From assembly GCF_012932915.1 (NCBI RefSeq), contig NZ_VCQU01000011.1, forward strand, positions 62,001 to 126,000: a stretch of 64,000 nucleotides of DNA, read 5' to 3'. How positions within the stretch are numbered: position 1 is the first letter of the stretch; each line of letters starts with the position of its first letter. Source of the stretch: Antrihabitans stalactiti (lineage in GTDB: Bacteria; Actinomycetota; Actinomycetes; Mycobacteriales; Mycobacteriaceae). The notes under the pieces are model-generated. The model worked only from the letters and a program-made list of their open reading frames with translations. It was not told the origin of the DNA and ran no database searches. The position numbers and the translations under genes were made by a program. Shown in pieces: positions 1 to 12,121 of this stretch.

Positions 1-801
1 GAGATTCTGCGGGGTCATCTGCCGGGTGGTCGGCAGCAGCATGTCCCACTCACCTGCCGAATCCACCGCCTCGACCAGCGCGTTCAGCACCTTGTCACTC
101 TGCTGGGCGGCGATGTTCGCCATGCGCCCCCGCGTGTGAACGTTGACCTCGTTGAGGAGCTCGATGGCGACGTCGAGCAGATTCTCTTCTCTCGCGGTCT
201 GGATCACCCGCGCGATCCGAGCGTCGTCGATGAGCGGAATGATGATGTCGAACTGATCCTTGTTCTCGGTGACCTCGGCGATTCTGAGCAGCGAGACGTC
301 ATCGAGGATCGGCAGCACGCCTGCCAATTGCTCAGGGGTGACGAAATCGACGAGCTGACCCATCGAGATGTATTCACCGGAGGCGATCATCACGGGAAGC
401 AGTTTGCGGGCCACGTCGACGGGAACTTTCGACACCAGCTGGCCGATCTTGCGGGGGTCGACGTATGGCAGCGTCTCCGCCATCAAGCTCACCGGCAACT
501 TCGGGACGAGCTTCAGCGCCTTCTCCTCGTCGACCAGGCCCGCGACGCCGGCAGCCAGGCGAGGCTCGAAGTAGATCGGGGCGAGCTTGACGATTATCGG
601 ATTCGGTACCAACTTGGCGGCGGCGGCGAGGTTCTTCAATCGCGACTCTGCGCCTTCGAAGAACTGATCGGCTACGAGGTAGCGAAATTCGCGAAGCTGG
701 CGCCAACCGATCGTTTCGAGGAATTCGAGCGCGGCAACGTCTTCCCCGAGTACCCGGGACAGCTTGATGATCTCTGCTTTTGTGTCGACAGCGTCGCTCA
801 T
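1..801 (-). CDS. Helical-repeat protein of unknown function (3' part missing)
   Basis: The frame opens with ATG at 801 and runs off the left edge without a stop, so the C-terminus is missing. The 267 visible residues begin MSDAVDTKAEIIKLSRVLGE and are almost wholly helical. Short repeats occur in the style of the MgtE N-terminal or armadillo-like superhelix (segments such as LVSKVPVDVARKLLPVM and FVTPEQLAGVLPILDD). No membrane segment or catalytic motif is visible. The ATG overlaps the TGA of the small gene upstream (ATGA), so the two are probably translationally coupled. A cytoplasmic scaffold or ligand-sensing role is possible, but the function is unknown. The opposite-strand frame here has no comparable protein character. 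Confidence 0.7.
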   Translation of the reverse strand, partial: MSDAVDTKAEIIKLSRVLGEDVAALEFLETIGWRQLREFRYLVADQFFEGAESRLKNLAAAAKLVPNPIIVKLAPIYFEPRLAAGVAGLVDEEKALKLVPKLPVSLMAETLPYVDPRKIGQLVSKVPVDVARKLLPVMIASGEYISMGQLVDFVTPEQLAGVLPILDDVSLLRIAEVTENKDQFDIIIPLIDDARIARVIQTAREENLLDVAIELLNEVNVHTRGRMANIAAQQSDKVLNALVEAVDSAGEWDMLLPTTRQMTPQNL

Positions 802-1019
802 TTCTTGCCCCCGATGATCGCCCGGACCGGTCCGCGAAGCATCATCGGCAAGCCGTTGATCGTCGCTTCGGTGCTCTTGTCCAGCTCGGCCAACTGATGG
901 ACTTTTGCGTGTTTGAGCGTGTCGACGAGCCAGGTGAGCCGCTCCTCGGGCAAAGCCCTGAACTTGTCGGGCAGCGAACCGCCCAGCTCGTCCGCCAGTG
1001 TTTGCGCGCGTTCACTCAT
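798..1019 (-). CDS. Small conserved hypothetical protein (73 aa)
   Basis: The 73-residue protein starts MSERAQTLADELGG and ends IGGKK. I chose ATG 1019 because a GGGAGAG ribosome binding site lies just upstream; the longer frame to 1184 adds a basic, non-protein-like extension. It looks like a soluble helical protein with no recognised motif. Its stop overlaps the start of the helical-repeat gene by four bases (ATGA), so the pair probably forms an operon and may act together. The function is unknown. Confidence 0.65.
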   Translation of the reverse strand: MSERAQTLADELGGSLPDKFRALPEERLTWLVDTLKHAKVHQLAELDKSTEATINGLPMMLRGPVRAIIGGKK

Positions 1020-1114
1020 TGCACTCTCCCGCTCGAAGTCCCACGACCCTGCTGTCGTGATTTCGACCCTAAGCTCGCGCTGCTGGCGAGACAGGAGAAC
1101 CGACGTTTTCCCCG

Positions 1115-1918
1115 TTATTGCTCGTTGAGCGGTTCGCGACCCGCGCCGGGGGAGCCTTGGTAGGCCTGCACGATTTCGAGCCAACGGTCGGCTTCATGCC
1201 CGACGGCCTGCAATGCCGTGTCTTCGCGATGCCTACGACGGGTGGCGACCAAGGCGAAGTCGAGGGCGCTGCCGAGAACGCGCTGCGAGGTGTGCGCGTG
1301 CCCGCCGGTCCACGTCTTTCCGCTGGGTAGCGACAACTCGACCCTGATTTCTTCGTCGGGAAGCGGCTGGTTGTGCGCGTCGAACGATGCTTTCTGGTTG
1401 TGGACGGCGAGTTCGGCGATGTACTTCAGGCGGTCAGTGCCGACGACCTCGACGCCGATCGTGTCCGCGATATCGAGGGTGTGCGCCCATGCCTCCATCA
1501 ACCTGGCCTTGGCCATCCACTCAGGCGTGACCAACCCGCTGAACCACGGAATGCGGCTGTCAGGCGGCAGATTCTTCAATGCCGTGGCCAACGACTTGCG
1601 GGTACTTCGCCACAGACCGAGCATGACCGGTCGCGGGGCAAAACCGGTCAGGCGTGCGGTGCCGTCCCCCAACAGCGCGGGGTCGATCGCACGTCCGGCC
1701 GAGCCGACCGCCGCGGCAGGAGTGGCAACCCGAACGAATTTGCATGCGGTCAGCGTTGCGGCGTCGCTGGTTGCGAGATGGGCGATCTGATCCTTGATCT
1801 TCCAGCCCGGACTCGGTGTCTGCGTCTTCCACAATTGATCGTTCAGCTTCTCCAGGAGGCGGTCGGTCGCCGCCCATTCCTCCTGCAAATCATCGACGAT
1901 CTCCGCAATATCGCTCAC
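1115..1918 (-). CDS. TIGR03084-type metal-binding protein (DinB/mycothiol-transferase fold)
   Basis: This 267-residue protein has the actinobacterial maleylpyruvate-isomerase-like N-terminal layout. A helix begins MSDIAEIVDDLQEEWAATD, followed by W-K-I-K-D-Q-I-A-H-L near residue 40, where the histidine is the first usual metal ligand. A second helical bundle carries the EAWAHTLDIAD segment near residue 145, whose histidine would complete the metal site. Family members bind a divalent metal and many are thought to use mycothiol as thiol cofactor; the substrate is unknown. It is transcribed away from the DUF309 gene. The start is ATG 1918. Confidence 0.8.
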   Translation of the reverse strand: MSDIAEIVDDLQEEWAATDRLLEKLNDQLWKTQTPSPGWKIKDQIAHLATSDAATLTACKFVRVATPAAAVGSAGRAIDPALLGDGTARLTGFAPRPVMLGLWRSTRKSLATALKNLPPDSRIPWFSGLVTPEWMAKARLMEAWAHTLDIADTIGVEVVGTDRLKYIAELAVHNQKASFDAHNQPLPDEEIRVELSLPSGKTWTGGHAHTSQRVLGSALDFALVATRRRHREDTALQAVGHEADRWLEIVQAYQGSPGAGREPLNEQ

Positions 1919-1990
1919 GTCCGCGACGTTAGTACAGGCGCCAAGCCGTCACATCGGTTCGGCGGGATCGGCCGAGCCTAAGGTCTAGGA

Positions 1991-2458
1991 GTGGACCGAG
2001 ACCGTGATGAAACGGGCCGAGCGCGCAACGCCCGTGCGCGAGATGCGCTGGGGCGCCCCTTGCCCCCGGGCAGCATCGGCGCAGCGCGCATCCCGGACGA
2101 CCTCGATCTTCCTCCGGAAGAGACGCTGACCTACGCCCAACAGCTACTCGACAGCGGCCTCGCCTTCAATGCGCACGAAGTGCTGGAGGCGGCCTGGAAG
2201 AACGGTCCGGAGGACGAACGCGAGCTGTGGCAGGGGCTAGCGCAACTTGCCGTCGGGATTACGCATATCCAACGAGGAAATCCGAAAGGCGCGCGCACCC
2301 TGCTCCGACGGGCGTCGAGTCGCATCGGAAGGAGCGCCGCTCCCTACGGCATCGACGCAGCCGGTCTCGTCGACTTTGCGGATGGCCTGCTCGAATCCCT
2401 CGCCGCCGATGCTCCCTTCTCGACGGAGCAGCTGAAGCCGCGATTGACTAACAACTAG
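1991..2458 (+). CDS. DUF309 family protein
   Basis: This 155-residue protein carries the DUF309 signature in its middle: FNAHEVLEAAW, then QGLAQLAVGITHIQRGN and GARTLLRRA. The family is small, helical and of unknown biochemical role. The first 40 residues are polar and probably disordered. Translation starts at GTG 1991; no ATG lies in a better position. It is followed 51 bases later by a DinB-type gene on the same strand. Confidence 0.8.
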   Translation: MDRDRDETGRARNARARDALGRPLPPGSIGAARIPDDLDLPPEETLTYAQQLLDSGLAFNAHEVLEAAWKNGPEDERELWQGLAQLAVGITHIQRGNPKGARTLLRRASSRIGRSAAPYGIDAAGLVDFADGLLESLAADAPFSTEQLKPRLTNN

Positions 2459-2509
2459 CTTGTCCGAAATATGCAATCCACAGCCGCGCGGTGGGGGAAC
2501 ACTCGAAGG

Positions 2510-3067
2510 ATGACTACAGAAGAGAACACCGCAGACCGCTTCCGCAGGCTCGCTGCCACTCTCACGCAACGCGTCGATTCGGTACCGCAGGACCGGTGGG
2601 ACGACGCCTCGCCGTGCGACGGCTGGAGCGCACGCGATGTGTTGCGACACGTCGTCGATTCGCAGGCGGACTTCGTCACCAAAGTCGACTTGGAGATTCC
2701 ACCGGGCCCGTCCGTCGACGACGATCCGAGCGCGGCGTGGCAGCACACACGCGACGCTATGCAGGCAATTCTCGATGATCCCGCCAAAGCGAACCGCTCG
2801 TACGACAGTTCCTTCGGCAGCTCGACGTTGGCCAAAACCGTCGATTCGTTCTTCTGCTTCGACCTCGTCGTCCACGGTTGGGACATCGCCCACGCGACGG
2901 GGATCGACGAGTCGATCGCTCCGAAAGACCTCGATTTCCTGAAGAGCTTCGCTGATGGAATGGGCGACATGATGCGGACCTCCGGATCCTTCGGTCCAGC
3001 TGTCGACGTGCCCGTAGATGCCGACCAACAAACGAAGGTCCTCGCCTACCTTGGCCGCACCATGTGA
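2510..3067 (+). CDS. TIGR03086-type metal-binding protein (DinB/mycothiol-dependent fold)
   Basis: This 185-residue protein has the usual family motifs: CDGWSARDVLRHVVDSQADF near residues 32-50, with the first metal-ligand histidine, and FDLVVHGWDIAHATG near residue 123, with the second histidine motif. Members adopt a DinB four-helix bundle and are presumed mycothiol-dependent or metal-binding; the substrate is unknown. I chose ATG 2510 over the in-frame ATG 2471 because family members begin close to this helix. The LURP-one-like gene follows 10 bases later. Confidence 0.8.
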   Translation: MTTEENTADRFRRLAATLTQRVDSVPQDRWDDASPCDGWSARDVLRHVVDSQADFVTKVDLEIPPGPSVDDDPSAAWQHTRDAMQAILDDPAKANRSYDSSFGSSTLAKTVDSFFCFDLVVHGWDIAHATGIDESIAPKDLDFLKSFADGMGDMMRTSGSFGPAVDVPVDADQQTKVLAYLGRTM

Positions 3068-3077
3068 GAATCTCCGC

Positions 3078-3662
3078 ATGCACGTCCGCGACTTCTACGT
3101 CCTGCAGCGCATTACCCTGCTGGTGAATCGGTACGAGATCAATGCCGCCAATCCGGACGGCAGCTTTGGGGAGCTCCTCGCTTTCGCCGAGCAGAAGCGC
3201 TTCAAGATGAAAGAAGAAGTGCAGTTCTTCACCGATGACAGCAAGTCGCAACTCGCCTTCACTTTCAAAGCCAGGCAACGTCTGGACCTGCATGCCGAGC
3301 ACGATGTGCTCGATGCGTCGGGCCAGCCGCTTGGCTGGTTCAAGAAGGATTTCGGCTCGAGCCTTTTCCGCTCGACCTGGCTCATGGCCGGACCAGGCTA
3401 TGAGGCGAAGGGCCAAGAGCGACGCCCAGTGATCGCTGTCCTGCGTCGGGTCTGGGACTACATTCCCTACCTCAGCGACTTTTGGGTGCCGTTCATCTTC
3501 CACTTCGACTTCGTCGACACAGCGACGGGGAAAGAAGCGATGGTCAGCGAGCGAATCAAGACCATTCGGGATGCGTACGCCATCCGCGTGAGCGATCCGC
3601 GAATCGACTTCCGCGTGGCTGCATCCATGGCAGTCGCGCTCGACGCTTTCCAAGGTCGCTGA
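3078..3662 (+). CDS. LURP-one-related / tubby C-terminal-like protein
   Basis: This 194-residue protein is a beta-rich single domain. It contains YVLQRITLLVNRYEI at the start, then FKMKEEVQFFTDDSK and DVLDASGQPLGWFKKDF, the strand pattern of the LOR/DUF567 fold shared with phospholipid scramblases. The family may bind membranes or lipids, but the cellular role is unknown. ATG 3078 is preferred to the upstream in-frame start at 3018, which lies inside the previous gene. Its TGA overlaps a CTG that is the likely start of gluQ, so the two are probably coupled. Confidence 0.75.
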   Translation: MHVRDFYVLQRITLLVNRYEINAANPDGSFGELLAFAEQKRFKMKEEVQFFTDDSKSQLAFTFKARQRLDLHAEHDVLDASGQPLGWFKKDFGSSLFRSTWLMAGPGYEAKGQERRPVIAVLRRVWDYIPYLSDFWVPFIFHFDFVDTATGKEAMVSERIKTIRDAYAIRVSDPRIDFRVAASMAVALDAFQGR

Positions 3663-4540
3663 TCGGCAACGGCCGGTTCGCCCCGAGTCCGTCGGGTGAT
3701 CTGCACATCGGCAACCTACGGACCGCATTGTTGGCGTGGCTGTTCGCACGGTCCACGGGGCGCGGCTTCGTACTCCGGATCGATGATCTGGACCGAGTCC
3801 GTCCCGGGGCCGCGCAACGGCAGATCGCCGACCTCGCTGCGATCGGGCTCGACTGGGACGGTCCAGTGGTCCGCCAAACCGAGCGGTCCGGGGTGTACGA
3901 CGCAGCGATCGAGCGGCTGATCAACGCTGGCCTGACCTACGAATGTTATTGCACAAGAAGGGAAATCCAGCAGGCAGCGTCGGCTCCGCATGCGCCACAA
4001 GGTGCATATCCGGGGACGTGTCGTGGCCTTACCGACAGCGAGCGAACCGCAAAGCGAGCCGCGGGTCGACCGCCTGCGCTGCGGCTTCGTGCTGCGGTCC
4101 GGGAGTTCACGATCGTCGACGAGTTGCACGGGCGGTTCACCGGCCTCGTCGACGACCTGGTGCTACGCCGGGGCGACGGCACCACCGCCTACAACCTCGC
4201 GGTCGTCGTCGACGACGCCGACCAGCGCGTAGACCAAGTGGTCCGAGGTGACGACCTGCTCTCCTCGACGCCGCGGCAGGCCTACCTCGCCGAGGTCCTC
4301 GACCTGCCGATTCCCACCTACGCGCATGTTCCGTTGGCGCTCAACGAAACAGGTCAGCGCCTGGCAAAACGGGACGGTCCGGTGACGCTGTCGGAGCTGA
4401 TCGCCGGCGGGCAGACGGCAGGTCAGGTGTTGGAAACGATCGCGGCGTCGTTGGGCCTGGTCGGCACTACGTCGCACGCAATGCTGGACACGTTCGATCC
4501 GCGCCGGCTACCGACCACGCCGTGGGTGGTCAGTACGTAG
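3659..4540 (+). CDS. gluQ: Glutamyl-Q tRNA(Asp) synthetase
   Basis: This protein activates glutamate and attaches it to queuosine-34 of tRNA-Asp. The 293 residues form a truncated GluRS catalytic core without the anticodon-binding domain, the normal size for GluQ-RS. SPSGDLHIGN near the start is the HIGH-type motif. The zinc site Cys-X-Cys...Tyr-X3-Cys is complete (YCTRRE then AYPGTC). The KMSKS equivalent reads AKRDG. No ATG, GTG or TTG lies in frame between 3482 and the conserved GRFAPSPSG, so CTG 3659, overlapping the upstream stop as CTGA, is the most economical start; this is inferred. It belongs to a queuosine cluster with the YhhQ-like transporter and tgt. Confidence 0.88.
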   Translation: MIGNGRFAPSPSGDLHIGNLRTALLAWLFARSTGRGFVLRIDDLDRVRPGAAQRQIADLAAIGLDWDGPVVRQTERSGVYDAAIERLINAGLTYECYCTRREIQQAASAPHAPQGAYPGTCRGLTDSERTAKRAAGRPPALRLRAAVREFTIVDELHGRFTGLVDDLVLRRGDGTTAYNLAVVVDDADQRVDQVVRGDDLLSSTPRQAYLAEVLDLPIPTYAHVPLALNETGQRLAKRDGPVTLSELIAGGQTAGQVLETIAASLGLVGTTSHAMLDTFDPRRLPTTPWVVST

Positions 4541-5105
4541 CGACGCCGAGCGAGTTGTAATTGATGCTCCCGATCGCTGCGGCGAAGAAGATGATCACGA
4601 TGGCCGCAAGCAGAATGTCGATGCCGCCGATGACAATTCCGCCGATCGCCAGGCCACGGCCGTCTTGGCCGGTCTGCTTGATCTGATTCAGCGCGACGAC
4701 ACCGAGAATCACGGCAACGATGCCCGCCAGTCCGAGAACTCCGCAGAACAGAGACAGGGGAAGCGCTGCGATACCGACGCACAATGACGCGATAGCCATG
4801 CCGTTCTGGCCTGCCGGTCGCGGAAAATCGCCGTAGCCCTGCGGGTACGCGGGCGGCGGGTAGCCACCCTGACCTTGATACGGCTGCTGACCGTACGGCT
4901 GCTGCGGCGGCGGGCCTGGGTACGGCGGGATGGGCGGTCCGGGCGTCTCGTAGCGCAACGTCTGCTCGTACGGTCCGGGCGGCGGTGGAATGTCGTCGAA
5001 CTGTGGCCGGGACCCGGGCGGGGGTGCGTCCGCCGGGACGTTGTCGTTCGACTGAGCGTCGTTGTCGCCCTTACGTAACCAGTCGCCCGACCCAGAATTC
5101 GTCAT
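4530..5105 (-). CDS. DUF4190 membrane protein with proline-rich N-terminus
   Basis: This 191-residue protein has about 95 residues rich in Pro, Gly, Tyr and Gln (repeats such as YPGPPPQQPYGQQPYQ). Two or three hydrophobic segments follow (AIASLCVGIAALPLSLFCGV, GIVAVILGVVAL and IVIGGIDILLAAIVIIFF), with the DUF4190 pattern. The disordered head would lie in the cytoplasm. Such proteins are common in actinobacteria and have no fixed role. It converges with gluQ and overlaps its 3' end by 11 bases. It interrupts the queuosine gene order on the opposite strand, so it may be unrelated to that pathway. Confidence 0.75.
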   Translation of the reverse strand: MTNSGSGDWLRKGDNDAQSNDNVPADAPPPGSRPQFDDIPPPPGPYEQTLRYETPGPPIPPYPGPPPQQPYGQQPYQGQGGYPPPAYPQGYGDFPRPAGQNGMAIASLCVGIAALPLSLFCGVLGLAGIVAVILGVVALNQIKQTGQDGRGLAIGGIVIGGIDILLAAIVIIFFAAAIGSINYNSLGVATY

Positions 5106-5169
5106 GCCGATGAGCGTAAGGTACCGGCCGCGTACATGCGAGACAGTTCGGGCTGATTGGATATTGGCC

Positions 5170-9046
<3,877 letters not shown>

Positions 9047-9050
<4 letters not shown>

Positions 9051-10804
9051 GTCCGGTCTCGTTTCTCGAAGCGTGGTGCGCCGGCTGCGGCCATCTGAGA
9101 GTCGACGATTTCTGCGTACTCAGGGCACTCGGCCAGCAGTTTCTCGTGGCGGCCTATCGCGATGATCTCGCCGTCGTCGAGCACGATGATGCGGTCGGCA
9201 TCGACGATCGTCGACACCCGTTGCGCCACAATGATGACCGTCGCCTGCTCGGTGACCGGGCGCAGCGCTTCCCGCAGGCGGGCGTCAGTGGCGAGGTCCA
9301 GCGCCGAGAACGAATCGTCGAACAGATAGATGTTCGGCTTCTTCACAAGTGCGCGCGCGATGGCCAAGCGCTGGCGCTGGCCGCCGGAAACCGTCGTGCC
9401 GCCCTGGGCGACCGGCGTATCCAATCCTTGGGGCATCTCGCGGACGAAGTCTGCGGCCTGCGCGATTTCCAGACATCGCCACAATTCGTCGTCGGTGGCA
9501 TCGGGATTGCCGTAGCGCAGGTTGCTGGCGACGGTCCCAGAGAACAGGTACGGCTTCTGCGGAACGAGTCCGATCTGGCTGCGCAGCAGGTCAGGGTCGA
9601 GGTTGCGGACGTCGGTGTCGCCGACGTAGACGACGCCGTCGGTCACGTCGATGAGCCGCGGAATGAGGTTGAGCAGCGTCGACTTGCCGGAACCGGTGGC
9701 CCCTACGATGGCCGTCGTCTCGCCTGGTTCGGCTCGGAAGCTGATCGACTTGAGGACCGGCTCCTCCGCGCCGGGGAACGCGTATTCGGCGAACGAGAAT
9801 TCCACGAAGCCGGGGTGAGCGTGGAACGGTTCGGGATGACGCGGCGGCTCGACAGTCGACTCGGTATCGAGCACCTCGACGATTCGCTCGGCACACACCG
9901 ATGCGCGCGGCACCAGCATCGCCATGAACGACGCCATCATCACCGACATCAAGATCTGCATGATGTAGCTCAGCAAGGCCGTCAGCGACCCGATCTGCAT
10001 CGAGCCGTCGTCGATTTCGTGGCCACCGAACCAGATGACGGCGACGCTGGTCACGTTGCTGATCAGCATGACCGTCGGGAACATCAGCGCCAGCAGCCTG
10101 CCGACTCCCAACGCAGCTTCCGTAAGTTCGGTGTTGGCAACGCCGAATCGCCACATCTCGTTGCGTTCGCGGACGAAGGCCCGAATGACTCTGATGCCCG
10201 TGATCTGTTCCCGTAGAACTCGATTGACCGCGTCGATCTTGACCTGCATCGACCTGAACAACGGCACCATCTTGGCGATGATGACGCCCATGGACAGGCC
10301 GAGCGCGGGCACGGCGAGCACCAGAATCCACGACAGGCCGAGGTCTTGACGAAGGGCCATGATGACGCCGCCGACGCACATGATCGGCGCCATCACCATG
10401 ATCGTCGCGCTCATGACGATCAGCAGCTGGACCTGCTGAACGTCGTTGGTATTGCGCGTGATCAGTGACGGCGCACCGAAACTACCCACTTCGCGCGCGG
10501 AGAACGTGCCGACTCGGTGCAGGATCGCGCCGCGAATATCTCGCCCCGCGGCCATCGCGGCTTTCGCACCGAGATAGACCGACCCCACCGAGCACGCGAT
10601 CTGCAGGCCGGTGACCAGGAACATCGTCAGACCGGTCGACCAGATGTACCCGATATCGCCCTTGACCACGCCGTTGTCGATGATGTCGGCGTTGAGGCTC
10701 GGCAGGTACAGCGATGCGATGACCGAAATCAACTGCAAGACAACGACCCCCACCAACTGCTGTCGGTAGGGGTAGAGGTAGGTGCGAAGCAATCGAATCA
10801 ACAT
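9047..10804 (-). CDS. Heterodimeric ABC exporter, subunit with degenerate ATPase site
   Basis: This 585-residue half-transporter is the partner of the gene at 7134-9050. It has six predicted membrane helices followed by an NBD with Walker A GATGSGKST and a canonical VSGGQRQ signature. Its own catalytic residues are changed: Walker B reads YLFDDS (Asp instead of Glu) and the H-loop reads VAQR (Gln instead of His). This is the same pattern as degenerate-site subunits such as TM287 and BmrC. The pair should therefore have one hydrolysing and one mainly regulatory nucleotide site. It is the first gene of the operon leading into tgt. Confidence 0.88.
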
Positions 10805-10886
10805 CTTGATCGAAGGCTACCGGTCCTTTGTAGCGCCGCGCACAGTTGCGCCTCCTTGTGTCCGGTTCCGGCTCTAAGGTGTTCGG

Positions 10887-11672
10887 GTGGGTCCGACATG
10901 GGGGGAAGCTGCGCACACGATCGGTCTGCACGGCCTTTTCGTCGGTCTCGGAGTTGCTGTAGCTGCGGCAGTTTTCGCCGCCGAGGCACGCCGACGTGGG
11001 GCAATGCACGAACAGTCGCTGGTCGCGGTGACGGGCGCGCTGGTCGGCGGCGCGATCGGTATGCGACTGTCCGGCGTGACGCCGCATATAGACCCGGAAC
11101 GCAACCCCGATTTTGCGCAGGCGTGGGCGTTCGGTTCGCACAGCATCCTCGGCGGTCTGGTCGGCGCGTACGTCGGTGTGCTGGTCGCGAAGCGGATCAT
11201 CGGCTACAAGACCAAGACCGGCGACCTGTTCGCTCCCGCAGTCGCAGCCGGCATGGCAGTCGGCAGGATCGGTTGCTTCCTGACCGAGGCGCCCGGGCGG
11301 CCGACCAGCTTGCCGTGGGGCATTCACGCACCGGCAAGTCGACCGGAATGCCCTGGCTGCCTTGCCGGCGTCGCGATGCATCCGTCGTTTCTCTACGAAA
11401 TCGCTTTCCAGGCGACCGCTTTCGCAGTTCTGTTGTGGTTGCGGCCGCGCATCAGCCAGCCCGGCGAACTGTTCACGCTGTACGTGTCGGCCTACGCGGT
11501 GTTCCGATTCTTCGTGGAATTCACCAGGGCCAACGACACGGTGTGGCTGGATCTGACCCGGCCGCAATGGTTTCTGCTGCCCGGGCTCGTCCTGGTCGGC
11601 TGGCGCCTGCACCGCGGTTATCGCAGGGGCTACTACGACGACATATTCCACCGACACAAGGTTGCTACGTGA
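10887..11672 (+). CDS. Lgt-like membrane protein with altered active-site motifs
   Basis: The 261 residues have about seven hydrophobic segments and clear Lgt-family features: GRIGCFLTEAPGR followed by PTSLPWG, then HPSFLYE, and FFVEFTR near the C-terminus. Canonical Lgt moves diacylglycerol from phosphatidylglycerol to prelipoproteins. Here the conserved GRxGN motif has Cys for the key Asn, and the HGGL motif reads LGGL with the histidine displaced. I infer a different reaction on a phospholipid rather than standard lipoprotein maturation. The start is GTG 10887. Three genes follow with GTGA overlaps, including a radical SAM enzyme, so it is probably part of a lipid-modifying pathway. Confidence 0.82.
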   Translation: MGPTWGEAAHTIGLHGLFVGLGVAVAAAVFAAEARRRGAMHEQSLVAVTGALVGGAIGMRLSGVTPHIDPERNPDFAQAWAFGSHSILGGLVGAYVGVLVAKRIIGYKTKTGDLFAPAVAAGMAVGRIGCFLTEAPGRPTSLPWGIHAPASRPECPGCLAGVAMHPSFLYEIAFQATAFAVLLWLRPRISQPGELFTLYVSAYAVFRFFVEFTRANDTVWLDLTRPQWFLLPGLVLVGWRLHRGYRRGYYDDIFHRHKVAT

Positions 11673-12121
11673 CCACTCCTCCCCAGCCGCCGCCGGACGA
11701 CGCAGAGCCGTGGCCGTATCCACAGCAGCCGCCACCACCGCAGGGTTACCCCGCCTATCCGCCGCCGCAGTATCCGGTTTATCCGCCGGGGTATCCGCCG
11801 CCGCGGCGCAACAATGACGGCGGAATCGTCATCGGCTTCGTGTTCGTCGGCATCACGGTGTCGGTGGTCCTCAACATCCTTGTGATGATTGCGGCGCTGT
11901 CGATCGTCGGGGCGGATTCGAACGTCGGCAATGACGGCACCCAATTTCTGTGGATCTCCGGTGTGCTGAGCGTCGTGGTCGCGTTCGGTGGTGGCGGCGG
12001 TTTGATCGCGTTCAAGAAGCCCTGGACCAAAGGGATGGGGATCGGGCTGATGATCGGCTGGGCGTTGATGTCGATACTCGTCGGCTTCTGCGTCTCGATT
12101 CTCCAAGGCAGCCTCGGGTGA
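11669..12121 (+). CDS. Small membrane protein with proline-tyrosine-rich N-terminus
   Basis: This 150-residue protein starts at a GTG overlapping the Lgt-like gene's stop (GTGA). Residues 1-45 are rich in Pro, Tyr and Gln. Three hydrophobic segments follow: IVIGFVFVGITVSVVLNILVM, a glycine-rich SGVLSVVVAFGGGGGLIAF, and MGIGLMIGWALMSILVGFC. No enzyme motif is visible. It sits between the Lgt-like protein and the radical SAM enzyme and is coupled to both, so a scaffold or membrane adaptor for that pathway is plausible, but this is only context. Confidence 0.75.
   Translation: MTTPPQPPPDDAEPWPYPQQPPPPQGYPAYPPPQYPVYPPGYPPPRRNNDGGIVIGFVFVGITVSVVLNILVMIAALSIVGADSNVGNDGTQFLWISGVLSVVVAFGGGGGLIAFKKPWTKGMGIGLMIGWALMSILVGFCVSILQGSLG

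Noticed and set aside
10482-11738. A 418-codon minus-strand frame crossing the Lgt-like gene
   Set aside because: It overlaps two well-supported genes, has no family match and no ribosome site, and is a by-product of high GC content.
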